Source of the DNA: CAZWCE01 sp964632505
Lineage (GTDB): Bacteria; Planctomycetota; Planctomycetia; Pirellulales; Thermoguttaceae
Direction: 5' to 3'
DNA length: 64,000 bases
Assembly (NCBI GenBank): GCA_964632505.1
Contig: CAZWCE010000006.1
Span: 124,001-188,000, forward strand
Positions 46,164 to 54,320 of the stretch are shown one piece after another. The number at the start of each line of letters is the position of its first letter. The stretch's first letter is position 1. The notes below the pieces were generated by a model. It was not told the DNA's origin. It did not search any database and saw only the letters and a list, made by a program, of their open reading frames with translations. The position numbers and the translations under genes were made by a program.

Positions 46164-46601
46164 TAAGATTGTTTTTCCTGTTGTGTATGCCGGCCTTTCC
46201 GTCCTCATGATTCGTTCATTTTATCAATTCGTCCACCATTGGATTAAAAAAGCGTTCTATTGCTCGGCAAGGGGGGATGATTCTCCATTTTTCTTGTGAT
46301 AGAATCCGTTTATGGTATATTGAAACCATCATTTGATCCCGTCGTACCTCTTTCCGAGAGTGCGGGCGGGCAGTTTGAAAGATTGAATTCCCCGAACCGA
46401 ACACGAAGATTTCGCCCTCCGGTACCGACCTGCCGAATGCTGTGATCAGGGGGATTCCGTTTCATTGTTGCTTGGTCGAGGTTGGAGTCGATGTTGGAAG
46501 AGACGACAAGCGCTTTTTCAACGGACCGTTAGTGAGTCGAATCAGCGCCGCCGTCCGACTGCTGCGAGCGCTGATCGCCGAAACGATAAGGAGAAACAAA
46601 C
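46164..46601 (+). other. Long leader before the corrinoid protein gene
   Basis: 438 bp without a supported gene. The start is AT-rich (46164-46330). A GC-rich part at 46360-46460 contains GGGCAG (46368-46373) and, downstream, CTGCC (46430-46434), which could pair. GACCTGCC (46427-46434) resembles part of a B12 box but the rest of a cobalamin riboswitch core is not found. An AAGGAG ribosome site precedes the ATG at 46602 by 8 bp. Confidence 0.4.
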
Positions 46602-47234
46602 ATGTCAGAGCATTCCGCCCTTTACGAGGCCATCATCGCCGGTAATGCCGATGCGGCCGTCTCGGCAGTGAAAGAGAACCTGGACGCCGGTGTGGAACCG
46701 CAGAAGTTACTTGGCGACGAGATGATCCCGGCGATGGACGAAGTGGGACGCCGTTTCGAGTGCAATGAGTTTTTCGTACCGGAGTTGCTCATCGCGGCCC
46801 GCGCCATGAAAGCCTGCATGGAATGGATCAACCCGGCTCTGGCCGAATCGGGCGTGGAGAAGAAAGGCCGAGTGGTCATCGGCACCGTCCAGGGCGATTT
46901 GCACGATATCGGAAAGAATCTGGTCGCCTCGATGCTCGAAGGAGGCGGATTCGAAGTGATCGATTTGGGAGTGGATGTTTCGGCAGAGAAGTTCGTCGAA
47001 GCCGCGAAGGAAAAGGAAGGGACGATCATCGCGCTTTCGGCACTCTTGACGACGACGATGCCTCAAATGAAGATCGTGATCGAGAGCCTCGAATCGGCAG
47101 GCGTTCGCAAGAACGCCAAGATCATGGTCGGCGGCGCCCCAATCACCGATGATTTCGCCAAGGAGATCGGCGCCGACGGCTACAGCGAGAATGCCAGTTC
47201 CGCCGTCGCCTTGGCGCGTCAGTTGGCGGCCTAG
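46602..47234 (+). CDS. Corrinoid protein (methyltransferase cognate, B12-binding)
   Basis: A 210-aa methyl-carrier protein. Residues about 1-88 are the helical cap (B12-binding domain 1, YEAIIAGNADAAVSAVKENL; EFFVPELLIAARAMKACMEW). Residues about 89-210 are the Rossmann-like cobalamin domain with GDLHDIGKNL at about 98-107, whose histidine ligates cobalt base-off, then SALLTTTMPQMK and GGAPITDDFAKEIGADGYSE. This is the MtbC/MtaC/MtmC-like group, which carries methyl groups between a substrate-specific methyltransferase and an acceptor such as tetrahydrofolate. No methyltransferase adjoins. AAGGAG is 8 bp before the start. The formate-THF ligase gene follows after a terminator-like hairpin, fitting C1 metabolism. 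Substrate unknown. Confidence 0.93.
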   Translation: MSEHSALYEAIIAGNADAAVSAVKENLDAGVEPQKLLGDEMIPAMDEVGRRFECNEFFVPELLIAARAMKACMEWINPALAESGVEKKGRVVIGTVQGDLHDIGKNLVASMLEGGGFEVIDLGVDVSAEKFVEAAKEKEGTIIALSALLTTTMPQMKIVIESLESAGVRKNAKIMVGGAPITDDFAKEIGADGYSENASSAVALARQLAA

Positions 47235-47342
47235 CTTCCTTCGTTCGATGCTCTGCTCTCGTCGGCGCGAGGATGCATTGAAAATAGATGACCTGATGGA
47301 CCTCGACGCGTGACGACCGAGGGGGACCTTTAGGTTACATCG

Positions 47343-47376
47343 CACGGTCCTGATGCCGGTCTGCATCGGGGCCGTG
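47343..47376 (+). terminator. Probable intrinsic terminator after the corrinoid gene
   Basis: CACGG (47343-47347) pairs with CCGTG (47372-47376) and GATGC (47352-47356) with GCATC (47363-47367), with two G-U pairs between, giving a long stem. Only TTT follows, so strength is doubtful. It lies 110 bp after the corrinoid gene and 135 bp before the formate-THF ligase. Confidence 0.45.
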
Positions 47377-47510
47377 TTTCCATAATAGACCGATGATTTG
47401 ATGATACATCTCTATTTAGGAACGGCTCGCCAAACCGGAACCGCAGCCACCGGTGAGGGCGTGTCGTGTCTTTTTTTGAATCTTCATCACTCCATGGAAG
47501 AGAGCATATC

Positions 47511-49202
47511 ATGTCCCCTTCTCCCGCGACGTTACCCCCGGATATTGAAATCGCCCGTTCAGCCAAGACCCAACCGATCGAACAGATCGCCGCGAAACTC
47601 GAGCTCAAGCCCGAGGAAATCGAGTGTTACGGAAGTCAGAAGGCGAAAATTTCGCTCGAAGTGACGAAGCGACTGGCCGAGGGGAAAAAAGGGAAGCTCG
47701 TCTTGGTGACGGCCATCAGCCCCACTCCGGCGGGTGAAGGCAAGACGACGACCAGCATCGGTCTGGCCGACGGACTGAACCGCATCGGGAAGAAGACGAC
47801 CGTTTGCCTCCGGGAACCGTCACTGGGGCCGTGCTTCGGCATGAAGGGGGGAGCCGCCGGCGGGGGATACGCCCAGGTGGTGCCGATGGAGGACATCAAC
47901 CTCCATTTCACCGGCGACATCCACGCCATTGAAATGGCTCATAATCTGTTGATGGCCGTCGTCGAAAACCATATCCATCAGGGGAACCCACTGGAGATCG
48001 ACCCCCGTCGACTCGTCTGGAACCGGGTCATGGATATGAACGACCGTGCGCTGCGGAACGTCATATGCGGTCTGGGAGGCATTTCGAACTCCGTCCCCCA
48101 CGAGACCAGCTTCGATATCACCGTCGCCTCGGAGGTGATGGCGATTCTCTGCCTTTCCGAAACGCTCAGCGAGTTGAAGGAGCGTCTCGGCAGGATCATC
48201 ATCGGTTATACCTTCGATCGCGAACCGGTGACCGCCGCTGATCTGAAATGTCATGGAGCGATGACCGTCCTGTTGAAGGATGCACTGAAACCGAATCTGG
48301 TGCAGACGCTCGAGAACAATCCGGCCTTCGTGCACGGAGGTCCCTTCGCCAATATCGCCCATGGTTGCAACAGCGTCATCGCGACCAAGTTGGCGATGCA
48401 GCTCTCTGAATACACGGTGACCGAAGCGGGCTTCGGCGCCGATTTGGGGGCGGAAAAGTTCATGAATATCAAATGCCGGCTTGCCGATATCCATCCCGAT
48501 GTCGTGGTCCTGGTGGCGACGGTTCGGGCGCTGAAGCATCACGGGGGCGTCGAGCTGGCCGACCTAAAAGAGCCCAATCTCGAAGCGCTCGATAAGGGAG
48601 TGGAGAATCTTAAGAAGCACATCGAGAACATCCATCGATTCGGATTGCCGGTCGTCGTGGCGATCAACTCCTTCTCTTCCGATACCCGGGAGGAGATCGA
48701 ACACATCCAGGACAAGTGCTCCTATCTGTCGGTCGACATCGTGGAGTCGGAGCATTGGGCCCGGGGCAGCGAGGGGGCCGAACCCCTGGCCCGGAAGGTG
48801 GTCGACGTGGCGGAAAATCGCAAGGCCGACTTCTCGTTTCTTTATCCCAATACCTGTACGCTATGGGAAAAAGTCGGCATCATTTGCCGGGAGATTTACG
48901 GCGCAACCGATGTGTTGGCCGATAAGAAGTTGCGCAAGAAATTTCGCGATCTGCAATCGGCCGGTTTCGGTGATCTGCCGATCTGCATGGCGAAGACGCA
49001 GTATTCGCTCTCGACCGATCCCGGTCTCAAAGGGCGCCCGAAGAAGTTCGACGTGCCGCTACGGGGCGTTCGTGTGTCCGCCGGGGCCGGATTCGTGGTG
49101 GTGCTCACCGGCGATATCATGACGATGCCCGGCTTGCCCAAGAAACCGGCCGCGGAGATGATCGACATCAACGATCAGGAAGAGATCATCGGGCTGTTCT
49201 AA
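47511..49202 (+). CDS. fhs: Formate--tetrahydrofolate ligase
   Basis: A 563-aa enzyme making 10-formyl-THF from formate, ATP and tetrahydrofolate in the cytoplasm. It begins with the usual [20 protein letters not shown]. The ATP loop reads [18 protein letters not shown] (about residues 69-86), followed by [20 protein letters not shown] and the metal/THF site region ([37 protein letters not shown]). The end, [20 protein letters not shown], is typical. Full length for the family. The ATG at 47511 is where homologues begin; an in-frame ATG at 47466 would add 15 residues. The enzyme works in the Wood-Ljungdahl methyl branch and in purine C1 supply. Nearby corrinoid protein makes a methyl-transfer route plausible but unproven. 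Confidence 0.97.
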   Translation: MSPSPATLPPDIEIARSAKTQPIEQIAAKLELKPEEIECYGSQKAKISLEVTKRLAEGKKGKLVLVTAISPTPAGEGKTTTSIGLADGLNRIGKKTTVCLREPSLGPCFGMKGGAAGGGYAQVVPMEDINLHFTGDIHAIEMAHNLLMAVVENHIHQGNPLEIDPRRLVWNRVMDMNDRALRNVICGLGGISNSVPHETSFDITVASEVMAILCLSETLSELKERLGRIIIGYTFDREPVTAADLKCHGAMTVLLKDALKPNLVQTLENNPAFVHGGPFANIAHGCNSVIATKLAMQLSEYTVTEAGFGADLGAEKFMNIKCRLADIHPDVVVLVATVRALKHHGGVELADLKEPNLEALDKGVENLKKHIENIHRFGLPVVVAINSFSSDTREEIEHIQDKCSYLSVDIVESEHWARGSEGAEPLARKVVDVAENRKADFSFLYPNTCTLWEKVGIICREIYGATDVLADKKLRKKFRDLQSAGFGDLPICMAKTQYSLSTDPGLKGRPKKFDVPLRGVRVSAGAGFVVVLTGDIMTMPGLPKKPAAEMIDINDQEEIIGLF

Positions 49203-49233
49203 AGCGAACGATCATGCTTGCCCCCGCGGACGA

Positions 49234-50541
49234 TCAGGGAACGGTCGGATTCTCGTACCAAATGACCCCGAGGTTCGCCCGTTCCTCGCAAGTCAGTAGA
49301 TCGAGATCGCCGTCGGCGTCGAGGTCCACCAACTCGATCCGGTCGTATTTCACCCCTTCAGGCCCGCTGATCGAATAGCCCGGCGCGTCGATCGTCCCTT
49401 CCTTCGCTGAAGATGTCTTTTTGGCTTCTTTTCCCCCTTCGCCGAACGGGAGATCGTGCCACCATACGCCGTGGCGGTCGCCGTCGGCATGTTCGCAGGT
49501 GGCGACGATTTCGATGTCTCCATCGAGGTCGATATCACCGAACGCCACCGCCTTGCCCGTGCCGGCGTTTTCCGGCAGTGGAATGGAAAAGAGTTCTCTC
49601 TGGTGGGAGGGCGCCTTCGCCGAGAGCAGCACGCGGTGAGGCCGCCCGCGGATCGACCACCCCAGATCGAGGCGGCCGTCTTGATTCACATCGCCTCGGG
49701 CCAAAAACATCACCTCTCGGCCGGAATCGGCCCATGGGTGGCTCCACCAGAGCCCGAACGGAGTCCGGTCGGGAGCGGGGTTCTCGAGCCAGCGGACACC
49801 GCTTTTCGCTCCCTTGCGGTCGGTCATCAGAATGTCGTCGTCGCCATCCTCATCCATATCACAGGCGTACAGACTCATGATCCACCCGCAGGGATCCATC
49901 GGGTGCCATCGCCACCGCTCCACTCGGCGGGGATCTTCGGGCGACTGGAACCAGCCGACCATCGCATCGGTCGATTTACTTCCCGCGACGAGGTCCATCC
50001 CTCGTTTGCCGTCGACCTGCATGGGGATCGCGTACATCCAGGCGATTCCTTCGGAAGCCGGAAGGATCTCGGTCTTCCAGGCCGAAGCGTTGAGGTAGTT
50101 CCGTCGATCGCGCGGCGCCCAATGGAATTGGATGCGCCGCGTCTTCCCTTCGCAGCAAGTGACCACGTCGAGGAAGTCATCGCCGTCCAGATCGACGAAC
50201 ACGGCGTCCTCGACCGACGGGGTCTCGCCGACCACGACCCGCGGCCAAGACGCTTTCACTTTTTCTTCGCCCGGGTGGAGATAGATGCACGTGACGCCGC
50301 CCTCTTCCCATCCGGTGACGATGTCGAGCTTCCCGTCTCCGTCGGCATCGGCCAGGCGTACCCCGTCGGCCCCGCGCGATCGATCGTCGACCGCATGCCG
50401 TTTCCAAAGGCTCCTGGGGATCGTTTGTGCACGGACACTCGCGGGGGATATCGTCGCGAGGAACAGCAGGGTCGGAAGCGTAAATGTAAGGAGTTTCCGT
50501 ATCGACGGGAAAAAAACATGAACCTTGATTCTCTTTCGCAT
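49234..50541 (-). CDS. Secreted FG-GAP/VCBS repeat protein
   Basis: A 435-aa secreted protein, probably a seven-blade propeller with calcium-binding loops. The signal region is LLTFTLPTLLFLATISPASV, with cleavage near VRA|QT. FG-GAP/VCBS loops are visible six times: DADGDGKLDIVTG, DLDGDDFLDVVTC, DMDEDGDDDILMT, DVNQDGRLDLGWS, DIDLDGDIEIVAT, DLDADGDLDLLTC. The DxDxDG pattern binds Ca2+ in the family. Such proteins are abundant in planctomycetes, often on the cell surface, and their partners are mostly unknown. ATG 50541 has GGAG 7 bp upstream; the frame extends to 50622 without a better site. It is convergent with the formate-THF ligase gene, with only 31 bp between. Confidence 0.87.
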   Translation of the reverse strand: MRKRIKVHVFFPSIRKLLTFTLPTLLFLATISPASVRAQTIPRSLWKRHAVDDRSRGADGVRLADADGDGKLDIVTGWEEGGVTCIYLHPGEEKVKASWPRVVVGETPSVEDAVFVDLDGDDFLDVVTCCEGKTRRIQFHWAPRDRRNYLNASAWKTEILPASEGIAWMYAIPMQVDGKRGMDLVAGSKSTDAMVGWFQSPEDPRRVERWRWHPMDPCGWIMSLYACDMDEDGDDDILMTDRKGAKSGVRWLENPAPDRTPFGLWWSHPWADSGREVMFLARGDVNQDGRLDLGWSIRGRPHRVLLSAKAPSHQRELFSIPLPENAGTGKAVAFGDIDLDGDIEIVATCEHADGDRHGVWWHDLPFGEGGKEAKKTSSAKEGTIDAPGYSISGPEGVKYDRIELVDLDADGDLDLLTCEERANLGVIWYENPTVP

Positions 50542-50599
50542 CTTGCATCTCCGTGATCCTCGGCGGAAAGTCGAGAACATTTGTCCCGCCGATAAGACG

Positions 50600-52444
50600 T
50601 CATTTTTCGTCCGTCTTCTCATCCTCGTCGGCGTTCATCCGGTTGTTTTCCGGAGTCTCGGTTTTGGGAGCGGCCTCGGGGCTCGGCTGGTCATTCGCTT
50701 TCGATGCCGGATTCTTGATAGGAGATAATTCGGACTCCGCCGGCGGCTTTCGGTTCCCGCTCATCAGATCGTACATTCGAGTGAGAAGCACATGGCTGGG
50801 AATGGCATACGTTTCCACGCGTCCTCCCCTGGCGATATTGATGCCGACGACTTGACCGTCGAGCGTCACCAGCGGGCCCCCGCATTTGTTGGGAGGCAAT
50901 GCGGCGTCGTGCTGCAATACGGCCGGGAATCCGTCACGGCGCGTGCTGATGCCCACTCCCGTCTCGTTCTGCATTTCTCGCTTCTTCGATTTCGCGGTCC
51001 GCATTCTTTGCAGTTTCAACGGAATGACCAGGGACTGCCGACCGCGGAGAATGGTCAATTGAATCTCTTCGCCGGGACGGTGCTTCTTCACCTCCTCGAT
51101 CAGCAGGGCATGGTCTTGTCGATGGACGCCGTTGACGTGGGTGATGACGTCGTTGACTTTCAGGCCCGCCTCCTCCGCGGGAGAGTCGGGCAAGACATTG
51201 CGAATGATCGCCCCATCTCCTTCTTCGTGGTCGGCGACGATCACCCCGATCATCCCGTCGATGGGCGGAACATCGTGCATTGGAACGCTCACAATGCCGA
51301 TCACCAGAGGAACGCTCTGATCGGGACGGGGGCAGGCGACGACGGTTCCAACCTTCGGCAACCCGGGTGGCTCGTTCCAGCATGTACGTTTCCACGGTGT
51401 TTTCGGCAATTGAGATGCCTCGACCTTGAGCATCGCCAGGTCGAACTCGGGATCGATCCCGACCACCGTCGCGGCGGCCGACGTACCATTCTTCAAATCG
51501 CAAGTGATGGTTTCGTCTAGTTCGCTCGCTTTGGTGAGAATCCAGCCATCGGGCCCGACGATCGTTCCCAGGGCCACTTCCCGGTCGTCACACTTGACCG
51601 AAACCACGCACCGACCGGCCTTTTCGATCGTCTCTTCGAAGGATTCGAGAAAATCGAGACTATCTTTTCCGGGAGCGTTTCCTCCCCAGACTTCGCCGTT
51701 TTTCATCCGATCGAAGTATTTGTGATAGATGGCGATCGAGACGTGAAAATTGGTTTGGATGCTCTCGAGAATACGGCTATTGATGCCGATGACGTTTCCT
51801 TCGAGATCGAACAGCGGCCCCCCCGAGTCGCCGGCGACGATCGTGGCGTCGGTCTGAAGGATATGGGGCTGTAATTGCAGGATGCGGCCGAGACGAAACA
51901 CCGGGGGGCGTGTCGATTGATAGCCGAGGGGGTGGCCCGCGGCGAGGCACCATTGACCTTTTTTCATTTCTTCGACGGCCGCCATGTCGGTGTATTTCCA
52001 AGGGCCCGGATCGGTGATTTTGACCATTCCGGTATCGGCCCATTGGCAGCAGCCGAGCGATTTTCCCTGGGCCTTTTCTCCGTCGTGGAAAAGAATTTCG
52101 ACATCTTTGTCGGGCTCTTTGATGACGTGCCCGGCCGTGAGGATATAACCGTCCTCGGAGATGACCACGCCACTGCCGAACGAATTTCCCAGGCGTAGTC
52201 CCACGACCGCGGGTCGGACCCTCTCGATCACCGATTGGACTTCCTGTTGAAGTCGCAGGAGATCGGCCTCGACTTGCTTTTCCGCGGAAGGAAGGCGGAC
52301 GACGGCATCGGTGGATTGCGGTGTCTTGGCTTCTTCTGCCTCCGCCGGGGGCGGTAGCATACATGCCGTCGCCAAGAGGACCCCCCAGATGAGGCGCCGG
52401 ATCTTGTGCAGCCGTTTGTGGAGATCGATTGCTCGTGAAGCCAT
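50600..52444 (-). CDS. Exported trypsin-like protease with degenerate second protease domain and PDZ
   Basis: A 614-aa protein with an N-terminal export signal (LIWGVLLATACMLPPPAEAE, about residues 17-36). Domain 1 (about 70-235) is an HtrA-like serine protease with the triad in order: TAGHVI (His, about 103), ADTGMV (Asp, about 138) and GDSGGP (Ser, about 207). Domain 2 (about 285-560) has the same fold, but ILTKASEL lacks the His, FDLAML keeps the Asp (about 335), and NKCGGPL (about 520) has Cys in place of Ser. A PDZ domain (about 385-470, IRNVLPDSPAEEAGLKVNDV) is inserted between the Asp and the Cys. The last 55 residues are disordered. The ATG at 52444 lacks a strong ribosome site. Role: envelope protein quality control or cleavage, by family. 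Confidence 0.87.
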   Translation of the reverse strand: MASRAIDLHKRLHKIRRLIWGVLLATACMLPPPAEAEEAKTPQSTDAVVRLPSAEKQVEADLLRLQQEVQSVIERVRPAVVGLRLGNSFGSGVVISEDGYILTAGHVIKEPDKDVEILFHDGEKAQGKSLGCCQWADTGMVKITDPGPWKYTDMAAVEEMKKGQWCLAAGHPLGYQSTRPPVFRLGRILQLQPHILQTDATIVAGDSGGPLFDLEGNVIGINSRILESIQTNFHVSIAIYHKYFDRMKNGEVWGGNAPGKDSLDFLESFEETIEKAGRCVVSVKCDDREVALGTIVGPDGWILTKASELDETITCDLKNGTSAAATVVGIDPEFDLAMLKVEASQLPKTPWKRTCWNEPPGLPKVGTVVACPRPDQSVPLVIGIVSVPMHDVPPIDGMIGVIVADHEEGDGAIIRNVLPDSPAEEAGLKVNDVITHVNGVHRQDHALLIEEVKKHRPGEEIQLTILRGRQSLVIPLKLQRMRTAKSKKREMQNETGVGISTRRDGFPAVLQHDAALPPNKCGGPLVTLDGQVVGINIARGGRVETYAIPSHVLLTRMYDLMSGNRKPPAESELSPIKNPASKANDQPSPEAAPKTETPENNRMNADEDEKTDEK

Positions 52445-52874
52445 GATGAATTCGACAAGAAAGAGGAAGTGCCGGTCGTTCGGTCGAAGTGCATGCCGGA
52501 GAAAAAAAACGGATTTCCCAAAAATGGTGGATAGTTCCATTATCCTAAAAAGAGCGAAGGAAACAAGAAGAAAGTTGCGCCGCGCGGGAAAGCCCTATCG
52601 CCTCCGTTCGGGCCACATAAGAGTCATAACCAAACGGATAAAGACTAGGGGAGATGACTGCTCGGCAATTGAGAAGGGTTCTACCATTGCGAAAGCATCA
52701 GGAATCAAGAGTTTTTCCTCGAACTGGACTGGACACTCCCCAACAATCGTTGTAGGGTTTTTCGGGCATTTTTTTTCAACAAAACCGGTACGAAATGTCC
52801 TCATCACCATTGGATTCTTCTGATTCCGCAAGAGCGTGCCGCGCCACGATTGTGTCCAAAGGGGACCTTCCAAT
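52445..52874 (+). other. Divergent region between protease and lipoprotein genes
   Basis: 430 bp without a supported gene. A small palindrome (CAACAATCGTTG, near 52740) is followed by T-rich tracts but is too short to call. Promoters for both flanking genes should lie here; none is clear. Confidence 0.4.
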
Positions 52875-54302
52875 ATGCACGATCGAACTTCAAAATCGTT
52901 GCGAAACGACAGGGAATGGACCCATTTCTTGATCACCATGCATGGGTGGGCGGGAATTGCCTTGCTTTGCCTCCTGTTGCTTTCGGGGGCGGGTTGCAAA
53001 ACGACCAGGAGCTCAACACAAACACCTCAGAATCCTTTTTACGGACAGACGACCGTTCCCCCCCCGGGGACAGGTTCGTACCTGGGACAAGGTCCCTCGA
53101 CCGTCCCCTCCTCCCCTAATGCAAACCCAAGTGGAGCAAGTGTTTACGCGCCTTCCGCACCTCCGGCTTCGAATCCGGCTTCTCAGCCACCCGATTCTCT
53201 TTTCGGTTACAATGGCGACCCGGCGGGGGCTTATCAGCCTCCGACTCCTCCACCGAGCGGCGTGAATCCATCGGGAAACGGCAACGCGACTTATGGAGGA
53301 AGCGGAGGAAATCCTGCTTCGACATGGTCTCCCAATCCGAATACCGCTTCGCCGACCTATAGTGACTCCGGCCATGGAACATCCTCGCCGAATTCCACTG
53401 GGAATTACGGCAATTACAACTTTCCCGAGGATCGGTATGCTCCCGGAAATACAGGCGGGGGAACAGGTTACGAGCGTTCCGCCCCCAATCGATTTCAACC
53501 CGGTGGAAATCCTGGGAGTCCGCCGGAAGCTACGTATCCGGGGGGGCAAACCTACCCAACCCCTCCTGGAACCGCTCCACAACAGCCGTCTTCGTATCCG
53601 AATTCGACGAGTGTTCCACAAGGAGGCCCAGCGACATCAAATCCCCCAAGGGGGACGACGAATCCTTATCTGAATACCAGTTCGTCCTCGGGATCTGACT
53701 ACGACACAACTTCAAGTAACACAAGCACTTATGGATCAAGCTCCCGTTGGGATGGTGAAGGGCAAGGCGATCAGATCGAGATTCCTCTCTCCGCGCGAAG
53801 AAGCACCACTGCCGAACAGGCCCATTCGGAGTTCACCTCGACGTTCGATTCCGACATTTGGTCGAATGAGGGGGAGACGCCCTCGCCGGCGGGGCCTGGA
53901 ACTTCGGAGCGAAGTGAATCATTGGTCGCGGCGAGTTCGGAGCATCAAACGGTTGTTCGTGGGAACGAGCCGTCGCCGGTGCAGGCCGGCGTTCAACAGC
54001 AGTACGGTAATCCTGTGGAAAGCCGTCCGGTCGCAACTCCTTCCGGGGGAGGGACTTCCGCAACCGAATCCTCTTCCGGAGCAAACCAGCCTCCGCGAAA
54101 AGTCGACCTGCGTGATCTTCAACCGACGACCAGCCGTCGCTCTCGTTCCTGTCCTCGGGACGTCGTCGTCGCCTGTAGTGAAATACCGGTCCGTCGTGGA
54201 GAGGCGTGCGATTCAGGCGTTCTGGTCGTTCCTTCCTCATGTTCGGCGATTCCTTGTCGGCCGATTTCCCCTTGCGGTGGTTCTGTACTATATTATCATT
54301 GA
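52875..54302 (+). CDS. Large disordered Pro/Ser/Asn/Gly-rich lipoprotein
   Basis: A 475-aa protein I do not recognise. A basic start is followed by a hydrophobic stretch (WAGIALLCLLLLSGAG) and Cys41, a good lipobox. The body is almost wholly Pro, Ser, Asn, Gly, Thr and Tyr in short imperfect repeats (for example GNPGSPPEATYPGGQTYPTP), so it is disordered, perhaps a surface spacer. From about residue 425 the character changes to a Cys/Arg/Val-rich tail with six Cys (RSRSCPRDVVVACSEIPV; CRPISPCGGSVLYYH), perhaps a frameshift near 54120 or a real end. AAAGGGG lies 10 bp before the ATG; alternative starts at 52836 and 52938 exist. Confidence 0.62.
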   Translation: MHDRTSKSLRNDREWTHFLITMHGWAGIALLCLLLLSGAGCKTTRSSTQTPQNPFYGQTTVPPPGTGSYLGQGPSTVPSSPNANPSGASVYAPSAPPASNPASQPPDSLFGYNGDPAGAYQPPTPPPSGVNPSGNGNATYGGSGGNPASTWSPNPNTASPTYSDSGHGTSSPNSTGNYGNYNFPEDRYAPGNTGGGTGYERSAPNRFQPGGNPGSPPEATYPGGQTYPTPPGTAPQQPSSYPNSTSVPQGGPATSNPPRGTTNPYLNTSSSSGSDYDTTSSNTSTYGSSSRWDGEGQGDQIEIPLSARRSTTAEQAHSEFTSTFDSDIWSNEGETPSPAGPGTSERSESLVAASSEHQTVVRGNEPSPVQAGVQQQYGNPVESRPVATPSGGGTSATESSSGANQPPRKVDLRDLQPTTSRRSRSCPRDVVVACSEIPVRRGEACDSGVLVVPSSCSAIPCRPISPCGGSVLYYH

Positions 54303-54320
54303 TGGAGATCTTCCCGGCAC

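Noticed and set aside
46427..46434. GACCTGCC as the end of a cobalamin riboswitch
   Set aside because: The other core elements (GGTG-N-AATCC, CCCCGC, GCCACTG) are not found in the preceding 250 bp.
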